This document shows, piece by piece, positions 21,873 to 32,148 of a stretch of 64,000 nt of DNA (its first letter is position 1; each line of letters opens with the position of its first letter). The notes below the pieces were generated by a model. It did not search any database, was not told the DNA's origin, and was given only the letters and a program-made list of their open reading frames with translations. The DNA is from Antedon mediterranea (Eukaryota > Echinodermata > Crinoidea > Comatulida > Antedonidae): assembly GCF_964355755.1 (NCBI RefSeq), contig NC_092674.1, positions 14,205,001 through 14,269,000 of the forward strand, written 5' to 3'. The position numbers and the translations under genes are program-made.

Positions 21873-22630
21873 ATGGAAGGTAATCGATCAGGACAGAAAG
21901 CGTTTTCAAGATATAAGGGGTCAAAGTTAAAAATTGACCAATTACAACAATGTATTATGTATATGTATTATAACAAATTTATTGAAGCACAATTTGGTCT
22001 TTTATTACATTTTTATGATTATAAGTGTCTATTCAATCACCTTATGAAAATAAAATCCTTCGTAATTAAGGGTCAAATGTCAATATTGACCAATCATAGA
22101 ATGTACCTATAAAACCAAATAAAAACTTATATTTATTAAAAATTGGATGTTTTCTCATCCTGTTAATCAATCATACTCAATGTAAAAGAGCGAATACATC
22201 ATTTCATCAGTTGACATAAGGTCAAAGGTCAACATTTTAATGCACGTATTAGTTAACAAATAAATGCAAAGTTGTCCAAACTATGATATTGATGGTTTTA
22301 CAAGTAATCAAATTATTTGATTAGTAAAGTTATGTTATTTCATTATAATTTTGATTAATATAATTATAATACTGTATTTAATCAAATTAGACTTTGATCA
22401 GGATAGGAAGCGAATAGGAAGAGATAAGGGGTCAAAGTTCAAAATTGACCAATTATAACAATGTATTATATACATATGTATTATAACAAATTTATTGAAG
22501 TTCAATTTGGTCTTTTAATACATTTGTATGGTTATAGGTATCTATTCAGTCGCCTTATAAAACAAATACTTTTCAATTAAAGGTCAAATGTCAATATTGA
22601 CAAATCACACAATTTGCATATAAATCCAAC
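21873..22630. repeat. Internal tandem duplication in the transposon
   Basis: 21,885-22,110 and 22,395-22,625 are diverged copies (shared ATTGACCAATTA, CAATTTGGTCTTTTA, AAGGTCAAATGTCAATATTG). The copied unit includes the inner part of the terminal repeat (GATCAGGA...AGATAAGGGGTCAAAG). Confidence 0.75.
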
Positions 22631-23040
22631 TATGAGATCGATGTTCATAAATGTAATCACGTTATTTGATCTGTGAAGTTATGGTATTTTTATATTTTTT
22701 CTAGTGCGCATTATTTTAAATGTATTAATATAATACTGTAAAATAAATAATAAAATTATTAATATTATTAATATTATGACGGTTAAAATGTTATGATGTT
22801 AAAATGTTACGCTGACCTTCAATGATTTGCCACTATACAGTTGCATTTATTAGGGCTACAATATTCGTTTTTGGAAAATAAACTACTATTCATCAGAACC
22901 AGAGAATACCAATTCGTACAGGATAGGGCATAGGCAGATCCAGGTGGCCAAACTCAATCCACAACTCACTACACAGCCAGACCACAATTTTTATATAGCC
23001 ACAGATAGTTTGGCCCATACAGGAAAGAGTTTTCCTGTAC

Positions 23041-23725
23041 ACAAAAGATTCTAAAATAACCCATATGGATTTGCCCGAATGAACCCTCTAAGGACCCTTT
23101 TGGGATCTCTATGTGGTGTGCTACATAAGGCCCTGTATTACAAATTAATATGGGGTAAATAGTTCATAGATGAACTATGGAAAATAAAACTAAAATGTTC
23201 ACCCTCAATCTTTAAATAACATTTATGGATTTGCCCAAAATCACCCCATACTGTATGTTGGGGTGAAAATGTGGGTTCATAGAGATATAATAAATATCCC
23301 TGTGCACCCTCGATCATCCATAAGGAACATTTTATGGATTTGCCCAAATTAACCCAAGGGCCGGTCGTTCTCCATGGATGGACATTAAGCCCCATAATGG
23401 AAATATAAGGGGTGACAATGTGGGTTTATATAGACAGGCACATGGAATAAAGCTGCCTGTGCACTCTCGATCCTTAAGGAACCGATTTGGATTTTGCCTA
23501 AAATGAAACAACAGCAGGTCATCTATTTAGACCATTCTCTACTGTATGTTCAGTTCTACATTTGGCCCCTGTATCGGATCCATGCATTTGGCTACATAAA
23601 TTACTGTGTTAGAAATATATCGGGTAACTAAAACTGTAGGTTCCAATATTAAGCCATGGGAAAAGCCTGTCTGTGCACCCTCAATCCTTTTAAAAGGAAC
23701 CCATATGGATTTGCCAAAATGAACC
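23041..23725. repeat. Five degenerate repeats inside the transposon
   Basis: Five occurrences of a motif (CACCCTCRATC, then ATGGATTTGCCCAAAATGA) start near 23,045, 23,198, 23,303, 23,459 and 23,674, with irregular spacing of about 105-215 bp. No coding sense. Confidence 0.65.
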
Positions 23726-24653
23726 AAGGATAACTTCTGAATTCTTCATGAACCGTACATTCCGTTTATTGGAGATAATACATGGATACCTGATTGAAAT
23801 TGCTCAAATGTTTCTGAAAGACATTGTACTGTATAGTAGTAGTATTCCCCTTCCACACCTCTTTGTATTAAATCCGCCCGATAGGCTCTTATGTACAGGA
23901 TTTCAAAGCAATAATCACACTTGTATTTTTCAATCAGTATAATCTATTGGATTGAATAAAAATATCTATTATAAACAATTTGCCGTTAGAAATCTCTATG
24001 CCATGTCGTTATTTAGATGAGAAAAACAGGTCAACGGTTAAAATTACAGAAAAATAGTGTTTCAGTCACTTTTTGAAAAAAAATGTTGCATTATGGCAAG
24101 TATAAACATATATATTGTGAACAATTTGATACCAAAATTGACTCCTTACAACAAATATTTATTGATTTATGTTTTTATAACCTTATTCAATTATGTCAAA
24201 GGTTAATAACCACACTTCCGGTCATTTTCAAGCAATATCATCTGTTACACTGAATATAAATGTATATCTTGGGAACAATTTGCTCCTATTTTTAATTCTC
24301 TCCGACCTGCCGTTACTTAGATATAGCAAAAAGAGGTCAAAGGTCATAATTGCTAAAAATGGGGTTTTCGGTCAATTTTACAAAGAAAGTTCTGTTAGAG
24401 CTAATATAAACATATACATTGTGAAGAATTTGACATCAAAATTCTCTCACTAGGTCCAGAATTTCCAGAGATATAGCATGTTTTTATATTGATCAATTTT
24501 GAACTTTGACCCCTTATATCTCGAAAACGCTTCCTATCCTGATCGATTACCTTCCATATTCGTAATCTACGGAAAATTCTGGTCTAGAAAAGTTGGATGG
24601 CAATTTGTCCCCTTTCGGGTGGTGATATCCCCCCTCCTGCCACCGGACTAATC

Positions 24654-25124
24654 ATCTTAGTTTTGTTCTGTTTGTCTGCATTATTTTTCTTCGCAAGTGA
24701 AATTAATGTCATCATCGATTTTGTTTAAGTGTTGTAATAATGGTTGTGTCGCATCCTTGGGAATTATTGTTATAATGCCATCTACATACCTTTTCCATAT
24801 CCTCGGTTTTATGTCGGTGTGAGCTGTAGTTATTGCCTCATTTTCCAGCCATTCCATAAATAAATTCGCAACAATCGGAGAACATGGACTACCCATGACC
24901 ATACCTGAATTTTGCTGGTAGATATCCCCTCTGAAGCTGAAATATGTGGTGGTGAGTACCAATTGAAGCAATTCCATAATGTCGTTGATATGTAACCACG
25001 TTCTCTCTGATAGTTGTTTATCACAGTGTAAGCGTTCTTCAATTATTTTGAGAGACTTGTTGACTGGTGTTTTGGTAAATAATGACACTACATCATAAGA
25101 GACCAATGTTTCATTTGGCTGTAA
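24654..25124 (-). pseudogene. Penelope-like reverse transcriptase fragment (inactivated)
   Basis: A fragment of the Penelope-type reverse transcriptase palm. The frame reads LQPNETLVSYDVVSLFT (motif A, Asp in SYDV), then GMVMGSPCSPIVANLFMEW, then motif C as YVDG instead of YVDD, so the second catalytic Asp is lost. It ends near INFTCEEK, where a stop follows what looks like a one-base shift (FTCEE, then NNADKQNKTK in the next frame). The finger region is cut off at 25,124 by the element's inverted end. The segment between the palm and the linker at 21,768 is also shorter than usual for the family. The longest open piece is 24,681-25,106, which has no ATG in this register. Confidence 0.87.
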
Positions 25125-25161
25125 CTATCAAAGAACTACTTATATCATTAATGTATGTATT

Positions 25162-26180
25162 GTTTTATATTATTGTAATATTCGATGTTTTTTTTTTACT
25201 ATTATAATGCCAATTATTATCCTATTGGAAATAAGGATTTAGTCGAAACCAGCCTAGTAATTTGAATTTGTACGCCTTGTATCATTCTCAGACCCCTTCT
25301 TTTACAACCATAGGGTCTAATAAAATTTCTAAGGTACTCTGACACTAGATTATCCGAATTATGAACATTCAAATGTCTTAAATTGAATTCTATAATATAA
25401 AGGAAGCCAATGAAGTTCGAAAGGAAGAGGTCCCGCTCTAACACTTAGTAACATCTCAAATATAACCTAGCGTTTTGTAATATTTTCAGTTTTTTACCAA
25501 AGATACCAACAAACTGCGTGTTACATTAGTCCAGTCTATAAAGGAACCAGTCGCATCAGCGCACGTCGTATATTACCTTAAACAGTTCTCATTCTGCATA
25601 GACCTCTTGCTCACCCTCTAGTAAGTATGGACGATGAATATTGTTTGAAAAAAACCTCGGTTACCATATAATTATTGCAGTGCTTGCTATTCGTTAAAAT
25701 AAACCTAATCTGTTTGTCAGTGTCTATTTTAGACTATATAAGATGAGGAAGATTTTAAGAACCATGCTTATTATTCGGGGCGGGGTGGGTATTAGGGGTT
25801 GAGGCTTTCATTCGCGGGAGACATTTGTTGGTAAAATTTCATAATAAATACATTTTGTTGTTTATGTCCTTTATTACTGAATGTTAATTTCATTGATATG
25901 TATTGCTTTTGCTATCTGAGTGTTAAGTAAATGTATTTGTATGGGGCAAACCTTTATCTAACGAAATCTTCTCCAATTTGCTTTTGCTATTGGTGAATAA
26001 AGGAAAACAATCATGAACACTAAACTTAAGGATGTTACCACTACTACTACTCATCCTTCCTTATTTTAGCTCTCGTAATATAAAATCTTCTTTGACTGTA
26101 CTTGAAAAAATCTACGTCAGGAAAAGACAATGTAAGTCGCTTTGTACAAAGGTGAACCTTTTTCATGATGTAACTGCTGC
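25162..26180. repeat. Segmental duplications (end of D5, then D7 copy 1)
   Basis: 25,162-25,247 continues the D5 unit. 25,248-25,855 is paralogous to 53,916-54,475 (AGCCTAGTAATTTG, CAACAAACTGCGTGTTACAT, TTCATTCGCGGGAGAC). Nothing gene-like in 25,856-26,180. Confidence 0.75.
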
Positions 26181-27827
26181 TGTCAGTATGCTGTTATTTA
26201 CGTACCTAATAGAGCAACACCTTCCCCGCGATTAAGTGTACATTTAATGAAGAAAGAACAATACTTAAAACTGTTACGTAAAAAAGGCGAGCGGCGTTTA
26301 TTGTAAGTAATATTTTAGATGAATTAATATTATCAACATGCACAAGTACCTTAAATTGATTTCTACAATGAAAAGGATTCCAATGAAAAAAATTGTGTCC
26401 TGCTCTAAAACATAGTTACACCTCAAATACAAGTTATTTGGTAAGATCTTGCTTGAAGGTATCCATTGCTTTAAAAGACAACGAAGTAAACTATCTTTGA
26501 TAAATGACTTCCCAAAGTCAATATTAACCTTGACAAGGCACCGGTGTTCCGAGCCATAATTATGTGAGAGGTACGACCGCCATGCAGTTATCGACAGTAC
26601 AGTCATCCTCGCTACAAATTACAGTATCTATAATATGACTCGCATTGTGGTTGGTTTATTTACCTATATTATTACCGCCACGCCCATTAAATTGTAAATA
26701 AAAAATTTTTTTTAAATCACACTGAATTATATAGCACCTGTTATTAATAATATTTGTAACACTTACATTGTTTGGAAGATCCACTTTAGCACCTGCCTTG
26801 AGCAAAATAGTGCAAACGTCTGTGTGGCCCTCTTGTGCAGCTCCATTTAAAGGCGACCATCCATCCTGAAATAATAACACACATAATGTTATAGAAGTAG
26901 TAGTATAGTCTTCTACAAAAAGCTATTTAATATTGTATTGAAATCTTTTCGATGTGATCAAGTAAAACTAACTTAAAAACCAGGTGAGGGCAAACAAATT
27001 CTATTGATCTTGCATTCCAATATCTATAGTGTCAACTATGTTTCATAATGTTAGTGATTTTATTTGTGTTACACGAGCTTGTTGAAAATATGCACTTTAT
27101 TATCATGGGGATAGTTCAAATTACACAATTAAATCTCTATTCATTTGTACACAAATCTTGTAAATAGAGAGGCAATTTAAAAAAAACTAAAAATATACAG
27201 TGTGGTAACAAATTTTATCAGAGGACTAAATATAGTTAATACTTCATAGTTTTATTTTCATGCTGTAGCAAAAATTATCCACCGTATATCCACCATCTTT
27301 TTTCACCTTCTATGGAGTCACCGGACATGTAATTACACTAGGTTAAACTATACTTAACTACTGCAAAAAAGTCTTCCGGATTTTTATAGCAGAATTTTAC
27401 CAAATTTTGTATTTGACCATTTTAAGGGAAATCCATGTGTTTTCGTCTTGATATCTATTACAATTATTTGATTTATGTACAATTAACAAGATATTATATT
27501 TAAAATTCATGCCTGTACCTGAGCTTTAACTAAAATAAACATTATTAACCTTTGATGTTTTCTTTAAGATAATGTATTGTATATGCATGCATTTGTTTTG
27601 CTTGTATACTATTTTGTTATATTGTAGGGTACTTTTGTACGTAGCATTTATATATTGCTAATTTGGTAAGAAATTGTGGTCCTTAATATGAAAGATGGCA
27701 CTAGTTCTGCTGCCAGTTATTTTGCTACAATTATCAAAGAACCTATAGATACAGTGCACTGATTGGGTAATAGAATACTGTAGTTCAATACGAATAGTTT
27801 AATTTTACGACGGTTGAAAACTTCAAC
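26181..27827. repeat. Segmental duplication D4, copy 1 (contains ankyrin exon B)
   Basis: Nearly identical to 59,874-61,499 over about 1.65 kb, including the exon and intron on both sides. The minus frame 26,298-26,606 is shared with a longer version in copy 2 and has no recognised family. Confidence 0.92.
26767..26865 (-). CDS. Ankyrin-repeat exon B (99 bp, one repeat)
   Basis: One 33-residue ankyrin repeat in a phase-0 exon, with acceptor TTATTTCAG and donor GTAAGTG. Residues 1-12 read DGWSPLNGAAQE; residues 13-33 are the same as in exons A and F (GHTDVCTILLKAG, AKVDLPNN). Compared with exon F it has three amino-acid changes and one silent change in the first 36 bp and none in the last 63 bp. 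The upstream neighbour in transcription order is the broken copy at 30,721; the downstream one is exon A at 13,159. The reading frame continues past the acceptor side as far as 26,880, but only the 99 bp resemble ankyrin. Confidence 0.85.
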
Positions 27828-27961
27828 CTTGACATGACATAATAAACATTCTTTCTAACAGATTTCTTCTCGGGGTACGCGCAGCCGTCTTCTTTATATC
27901 TTTACTTAGATTGTATATTGTTTTCAATAAGCCGTGCGGAGGATTGAGGTAATGTCTCTTA

Positions 27962-28013
27962 GTATTAACAGGGAAGAGTTAAATTACGTAACTTAACTCT
28001 TCCCTGGTATTAA
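27962..28013. mobile_element. 38-bp near-perfect palindrome with 7-bp target duplication
   Basis: 27,969-28,006 is a palindrome (one asymmetric pair) starting CAGGGAAGAGTTAA, centred on TTACGTAA. It is flanked by GTATTAA on both sides (27,962-27,968; 28,007-28,013). Paralogous sites at 10,257 and 40,671 lack it. CAGGG ends are typical of hAT elements, which make 8-bp target duplications, so a hAT-derived miniature remnant is possible. Confidence 0.75.
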
Positions 28014-28999
28014 AGGCTAACACCGCGGCTTTAAAATGTATATTATGAATATAGATTGCTGAACCACCACTCATTCGTCCAAGACGGGAATCATTTATTA
28101 AGTTGTAATTTTCAAGATCTATTATATTCGGTTTATTGTCGTCAAACAAAGACATTGCAATTACTGTACATGTATGACTTAATGACGTTATTATTACAGT
28201 TGTAGACTATGTATAAATATTATAATGTACCGCGATGGGAAGCCGAATCGCAATAAAATTAATAATAATATTACAAGTAAAACTGAAAAACCACGAAATA
28301 TCATTTTCTAACATCCAGTGCCCTAAAGGCATATGTTAACAATGATTACGGAATATATTACGAGAGGTGATGGACCTTTTCTTTGAACGTCAAAATAGTG
28401 CATTGGATATGTTGGGTCTTGCAAAATTAAAAGTGTTTCCTCAGTAAAGTCTCTTATAAAAATGAATCAAATTGAGATCTGCTAAATTATAAGTACTGTA
28501 GTCCTATAGGCCTACGTGAAGCATAACTACAAATACGTTCCAGCTAATTCTTACATGTGGTCCGGGTAAACTATAAAACAATGAATAATGAGAATTCTTT
28601 CAAGGACAGATTTATACCAAAAAAAGACGTACATGCCTAATGGGAGGGATAACACCAAAATATTTAGATTTTTTACGCAAAGGTAAAGCCTATTTGATAT
28701 TAGGTTATTTTCCCTTTTTTCTGGGTTACTGTGGGTTGAAAATACTGTATGGGTTAAAAAGGTCGTAAGATGTTAGTTTATTAGTATAGAGTACTGCAAA
28801 CCATAATATTAGGTAACATTGTAATTGAGGGCGTTTTATTTCACATGACAAAGCATCTGAACTCCCCAAAAACGTACCGTATCATAATGTAGTATTATTT
28901 TAAACATTGACATGACATAATAAACACTGAACGTTCTTTCTAACGTAGTTTTTTTTTTCAGATTACTCGGATGCTGTATTATTATTTATTGTAATGCGC
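28014..28999. repeat. Duplicated non-coding unit
   Basis: Resembles 4.3-5.05, 39.96-40.55 and 61.74-62.13 kb in blocks (CATTTTCTAACATCCAGTGC, CTTACATGTGGTCC, CTGAACTCCCCAAAAACGTA). No gene. Confidence 0.65.
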
Positions 29000-29870
29000 C
29001 GTGTTCTTTTAAATCTTTAAAACTATACAATTTCATTTTATCAATAATATTGTTTGTATATTATACGTATGATGTAGTTATTTTTGTTTGTCATTGAAGT
29101 AATGGTAAATGTATAATTTGTATAGTGTCCCATATCGTTTATGAACGCGTTATAATTTTGATTCTGTTCTGGTTCGCTATGTGTAAAAGTGAAGTTCAAA
29201 ATAATTAAAATGGTAGAATAAATCGTGATTATAATCATGAATATTGTCTCAATGTTAATATTCAAAGTAATCTTTGCTTTATTTTATATGTCATTTGACT
29301 AAAGCCTAAATAATATGAAAGCAATCTTTATAAAATATGAATATTTAAATAACTTTCTCTCTGGCCTTCCGATTTAAGTGAAGTATACATTATTTTATTA
29401 TGACCTACAGTAGTACCGTTCCACCGCTATTTTTATTGAAGATAATCATTTTCCTTTGTTAGTCAGTGCTACTAATCACTATCACCTAAAATCATCGATA
29501 GAGAACCATATGTAAACAACAAACGTATCAGAGGCCATTTGATCCGACGACGAGGAACCCAAGCCATTAACAGAGACAAAGGCGTCCACCAACTTACGTG
29601 AATGGCCCTTACGTTAGACAAAATTGGTCTCTAGATGATATATTTTTCATTTCTTCTAAAGGAGCTGTCTGAGCAGGACAGTGAAACTGCCAAGAAGGTT
29701 AGTTTCGCTAATTGGGGTTTTTTTCGAAAAGAATTAATAATTCACATGTCGTACCGTTACGTGAAATACAGAGTGTATATAATCTCCGCGAAGCCATGGG
29801 AATGATTTCATTGTAACATGTATATCTCACATCAAGTCGTCTTCTAATACTAATACCGGTACAAAAACCT
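29000..29870. repeat. Segmental duplication D3, copy c
   Basis: Homologous to 13,838-15,030 (shared GAACGCGTTATAATTTTGAT, GGAACCCAAGCCAT, AATCTCCGCGAAGCCAT). The block that might be exonic at 11,449 here reads GAGCTGTCTGAGCAGGAC up to donor-like GTTAGT at 29,698 but lacks the CAG acceptor. Confidence 0.8.
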
Positions 29871-30720
29871 GCCTATGGTTGTACATCATTGTAAATCGTC
29901 AACAGACACTGTGCTACAGACAGTGTACTGTGTGTTTAAAGTACAGCATTTATAGCAGACACCAACGTGTATAACTTGCTATAGTTTTACAGATAGCACA
30001 TATGGACAGTAGCAGAATCGGGTGCACCTTTATTAAAATAGCCTTTGTTACCCAGACGTGTAAAACTCGACTAAAGCTCGACTTCATTAAGTCAAACTGC
30101 AAACTTCTTCTATGAATCGAATTTGAAGTATTAGCTCGAACTAGTACTTTTTGAAGTCGAAGTTAACGACTAAATTTCGGTTTAAGAATAACGGTCGTAA
30201 ATGGCTATTTAAATTATATGGAGTAGGGAAATATTATAAAGAGCGTTACCTTCGCAATAACTAAGAAGTTTTTTTTTTTACAAAATTGCTTCAATCGAGT
30301 TAAATTTTTTACCGCACCTTTTGAATTGGATGAATGTTTGCATACCGTATGTTGTACCGCGATGGTAAGACTCGCATAAAAATTAATAATATTACAAATA
30401 ATAAATATTAATTTATAAAGATTAAACAAGTTATTACAAAATGTGACATCCATATTGTTACAAAACCTTGGTTAATCTGACTTTCCAATGTCAAGATTAA
30501 CCATGACGAGGCACCAGTGTTCCGAACCATGTGAGGGATACAACCGTGCAGTTCTCGACAATTTAGTCATCCTCGCCACAAAAAATGGTCTGTAATATGA
30601 CCCGCGATGATCTTGCTTCATTTAGGTATGTTATTATCGACACGCCCTTTAAATTGTAAAATTAAACACTTTTTTAAATCACACTGAATTATATAGCACA
30701 TATTATTATGTGTGTAACAC
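29871..30720. other. Non-coding; inverted-orientation relative of 19.2 kb, ankyrin intron
   Basis: 30,040-30,200 is a small repeat (CTCGACTAAAGCTCGACTT, GGTTTAAGAATAACGG) related in inverse orientation to 19,170-19,340. 30,470-30,700 is the donor-side intron unit of the ankyrin exons. No gene. Confidence 0.5.
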
Positions 30721-30802
30721 TGAAGATCCAATTTAGCACCTTCCTTGAGCAAACATCTGTGTGGCCGTTTTTTGCAGCCACATATAAAGGTGACGCTCCA
30801 TT
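30721..30802 (-). pseudogene. Decayed ankyrin-repeat exon C
   Basis: A sixth copy of the ankyrin cassette. The acceptor TAATATTTCAG and the first residues NGASPLYVAAKNGHTDVC are intact. A 10-bp deletion (in the codons for TILLK) then shifts the frame, and about a dozen bases spanning the end of the exon and the GTAAGT donor are gone. It cannot be spliced or translated like the others. LINE-B is inserted about 100 bp away on its acceptor side. If the exons form one gene, this copy is skipped in the mRNA. Confidence 0.85.
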
Positions 30803-31010
30803 CTGAAATATTACAAACATTATGTTATAGTATTTTCTCTCTCTAAACAAAGTATTATAATATTGTCCTGGAATCAATACGATGTGATCATTTAAAAATG
30901 ACGTTTTTAAAAAGTCACCATGATTCGATCGGAGTAAGACGCTTACACAACGAGCTCCTGAAACGCACTACTTAGCATACTAATTTTCTCTAGGCCAATC
31001 ACGACAAGCC

Positions 31011-31703
31011 ATGTCACGATCTACACGAGCAAATACCAAGCCCGCTGAATTCGAAAGCGAAGACCAGCTATCGTTTGAATCGTTTGTTAAAAAAAAACTT
31101 GAATCGATTTTAAAAGGCCAAGAATCTAATAAAGCTGAGCTTTACGAAGCAATATCGTTTAATTCTGCTAGAATAGATGCCCTTGAAGATGAAAACAAGG
31201 AATTAAAAACGACTGTCACAGAGCTGACAACAACAGTTGCTAATTTACAAGGTAGTACAACTGACCTGTTGACAAAAATTAACAATACGGAACGCTTTTC
31301 TCGTCGTAATAACGTAAGAATTGTTGGTGTGGAAGAGAACACAAAAGAAAACTGTAAGTTAATCTTTGAGAACATTCTTTCCGATTTTTTCACACTCGAT
31401 CCCAGGCCAACAATCGAACGGGCCCACCGAGATGGTAAAAGTATGAACGGCAAGCCAAGGCATATCATTGCCCGTTTTCTCTCATACGCTTCTAAGATTG
31501 AAGTTATGAAACAACGAAGTTCTGCGCTAGATAGCCAGAAATTTTATATCATAGATGATCTTACTGCTGCCGATCTACTGGAAAAAAAGAAATGGAGATC
31601 ACAAGTAAAAGAGATGTACAATAAAGGTACCAAGCTTCGTTTTACGGCTGGAAAATGGCGAAATTCAACTGGCATTCCGGTAAACTTTTCGAAATTCCAT
31701 TGA
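31011..31703 (+). CDS. LINE-B ORF1 protein (L1-like)
   Basis: This 230-residue protein is probably the nucleic-acid-binding partner of the LINE replicase. Residues about 30-95 are a heptad-rich coiled coil (ARIDALEDENKELK through NLQGSTTDLLTKIN) expected to oligomerise the protein. Residues about 99-180 resemble the RRM-like middle domain of L1 ORF1 proteins (RRNNVRIVGVEEN; RAHRDG; PRHIIARF). The C-terminal part (YIIDDLTAADLLEKKKW...GKWRN) fits the L1 C-terminal RNA-binding domain. The frame is intact from ATG to TGA. The first Met after an open leader was chosen. The last 28 bp, stop included, are repeated 34 bp downstream. Confidence 0.87.
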   Translation: MSRSTRANTKPAEFESEDQLSFESFVKKKLESILKGQESNKAELYEAISFNSARIDALEDENKELKTTVTELTTTVANLQGSTTDLLTKINNTERFSRRNNVRIVGVEENTKENCKLIFENILSDFFTLDPRPTIERAHRDGKSMNGKPRHIIARFLSYASKIEVMKQRSSALDSQKFYIIDDLTAADLLEKKKWRSQVKEMYNKGTKLRFTAGKWRNSTGIPVNFSKFH

Positions 31704-31736
31704 AATAGTTCCGGTAAACTTTTCGAAATTCCATTG
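31675..31736. repeat. 28-bp direct repeat across the ORF1 stop
   Basis: 31,675-31,702 (TTCCGGTAAACTTTTCGAAA...CCATTG) is repeated exactly at 31,709-31,736, separated by AAATAG. The TGA stop of ORF1 uses the last two bases of copy 1. Confidence 0.95.
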
Positions 31737-32148
31737 CCATACTAGTGATCGGAATGTTGTTGTAAACACTTGGACTGTCTAAGAAGCATTTCTTCTTTAC
31801 AAATTCAATCCATTATTAAATTTTACAACAGACTAAGAATCTTTTATCCATTATTTTCCTTACATCTGCATACTTTGCTTAATTTGTATAAGCCTCTTGA
31901 TTGATTTTACATAATAATTTTACAATAGCGTTTTCAGGAGTCTGTTCTCACATAATTGCATTGTCATAAGATGTTTAAACCACTTAAAACCATTTATTCA
32001 CCTTTGTTTTATTGTTACCCCCCAATTCTTAACTTGTTTCTTTATATTTACGTTCTTGTACTTTTCTGTTTTTACGTAACATTACCAGGCATCTTTTATT
32101 ACATACTATTGAATAAACTGATCACATTATGTATCGTTAGATATTCTC

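Larger units (their letters stand above)
21781..24650. mobile_element. 2,870-bp inverted-repeat DNA transposon, non-coding
   Basis: Long terminal inverted repeats of about 162 bp (21,781-21,942 and 24,489-24,650) differ at only a few bases. They start TAGTCCGGTGGCAGGAGG and are flanked by a 3-bp repeat ATC (21,778-21,780; 24,651-24,653). It splits the Penelope-like element between its reverse transcriptase and endonuclease. The interior has no transposase: short frames at 21,873, 23,138, 23,539, 23,748 and 24,193 are low-complexity. The subterminal sequence CCACCCG...TTTTCTAGACCAG resembles the ends of the element at 38.0-39.95 kb, so both may belong to one superfamily. The superfamily is not identified. 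Confidence 0.85.
20982..25161 (-). mobile_element. Penelope-like element, 5'-truncated, with 13-bp target duplication
   Basis: The insertion is bracketed by the 13-bp direct repeat TAATGTATGTATT (20,982-20,994 and 25,149-25,161). Just inside are 26-bp inverted repeats (21,026-21,051 and 25,125-25,150); the right one overlaps the target duplication by two bases. The content on the minus strand is a reverse transcriptase fragment, a GIY-YIG endonuclease and a hammerhead-like 3' region, the order known in Penelope-like elements. A different, inverted-repeat transposon (21,781-24,650) sits inside, so only about 1.3 kb is Penelope sequence. The paralogous locus at 52.2 kb is empty. Penelope-like elements often carry an inverted piece of their terminal repeat at a truncated 5' end, which explains the inverted ends. 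Confidence 0.88.

Noticed and set aside
31142-31468. 108-codon minus frame
   Set aside because: Antisense shadow of LINE-B ORF1.
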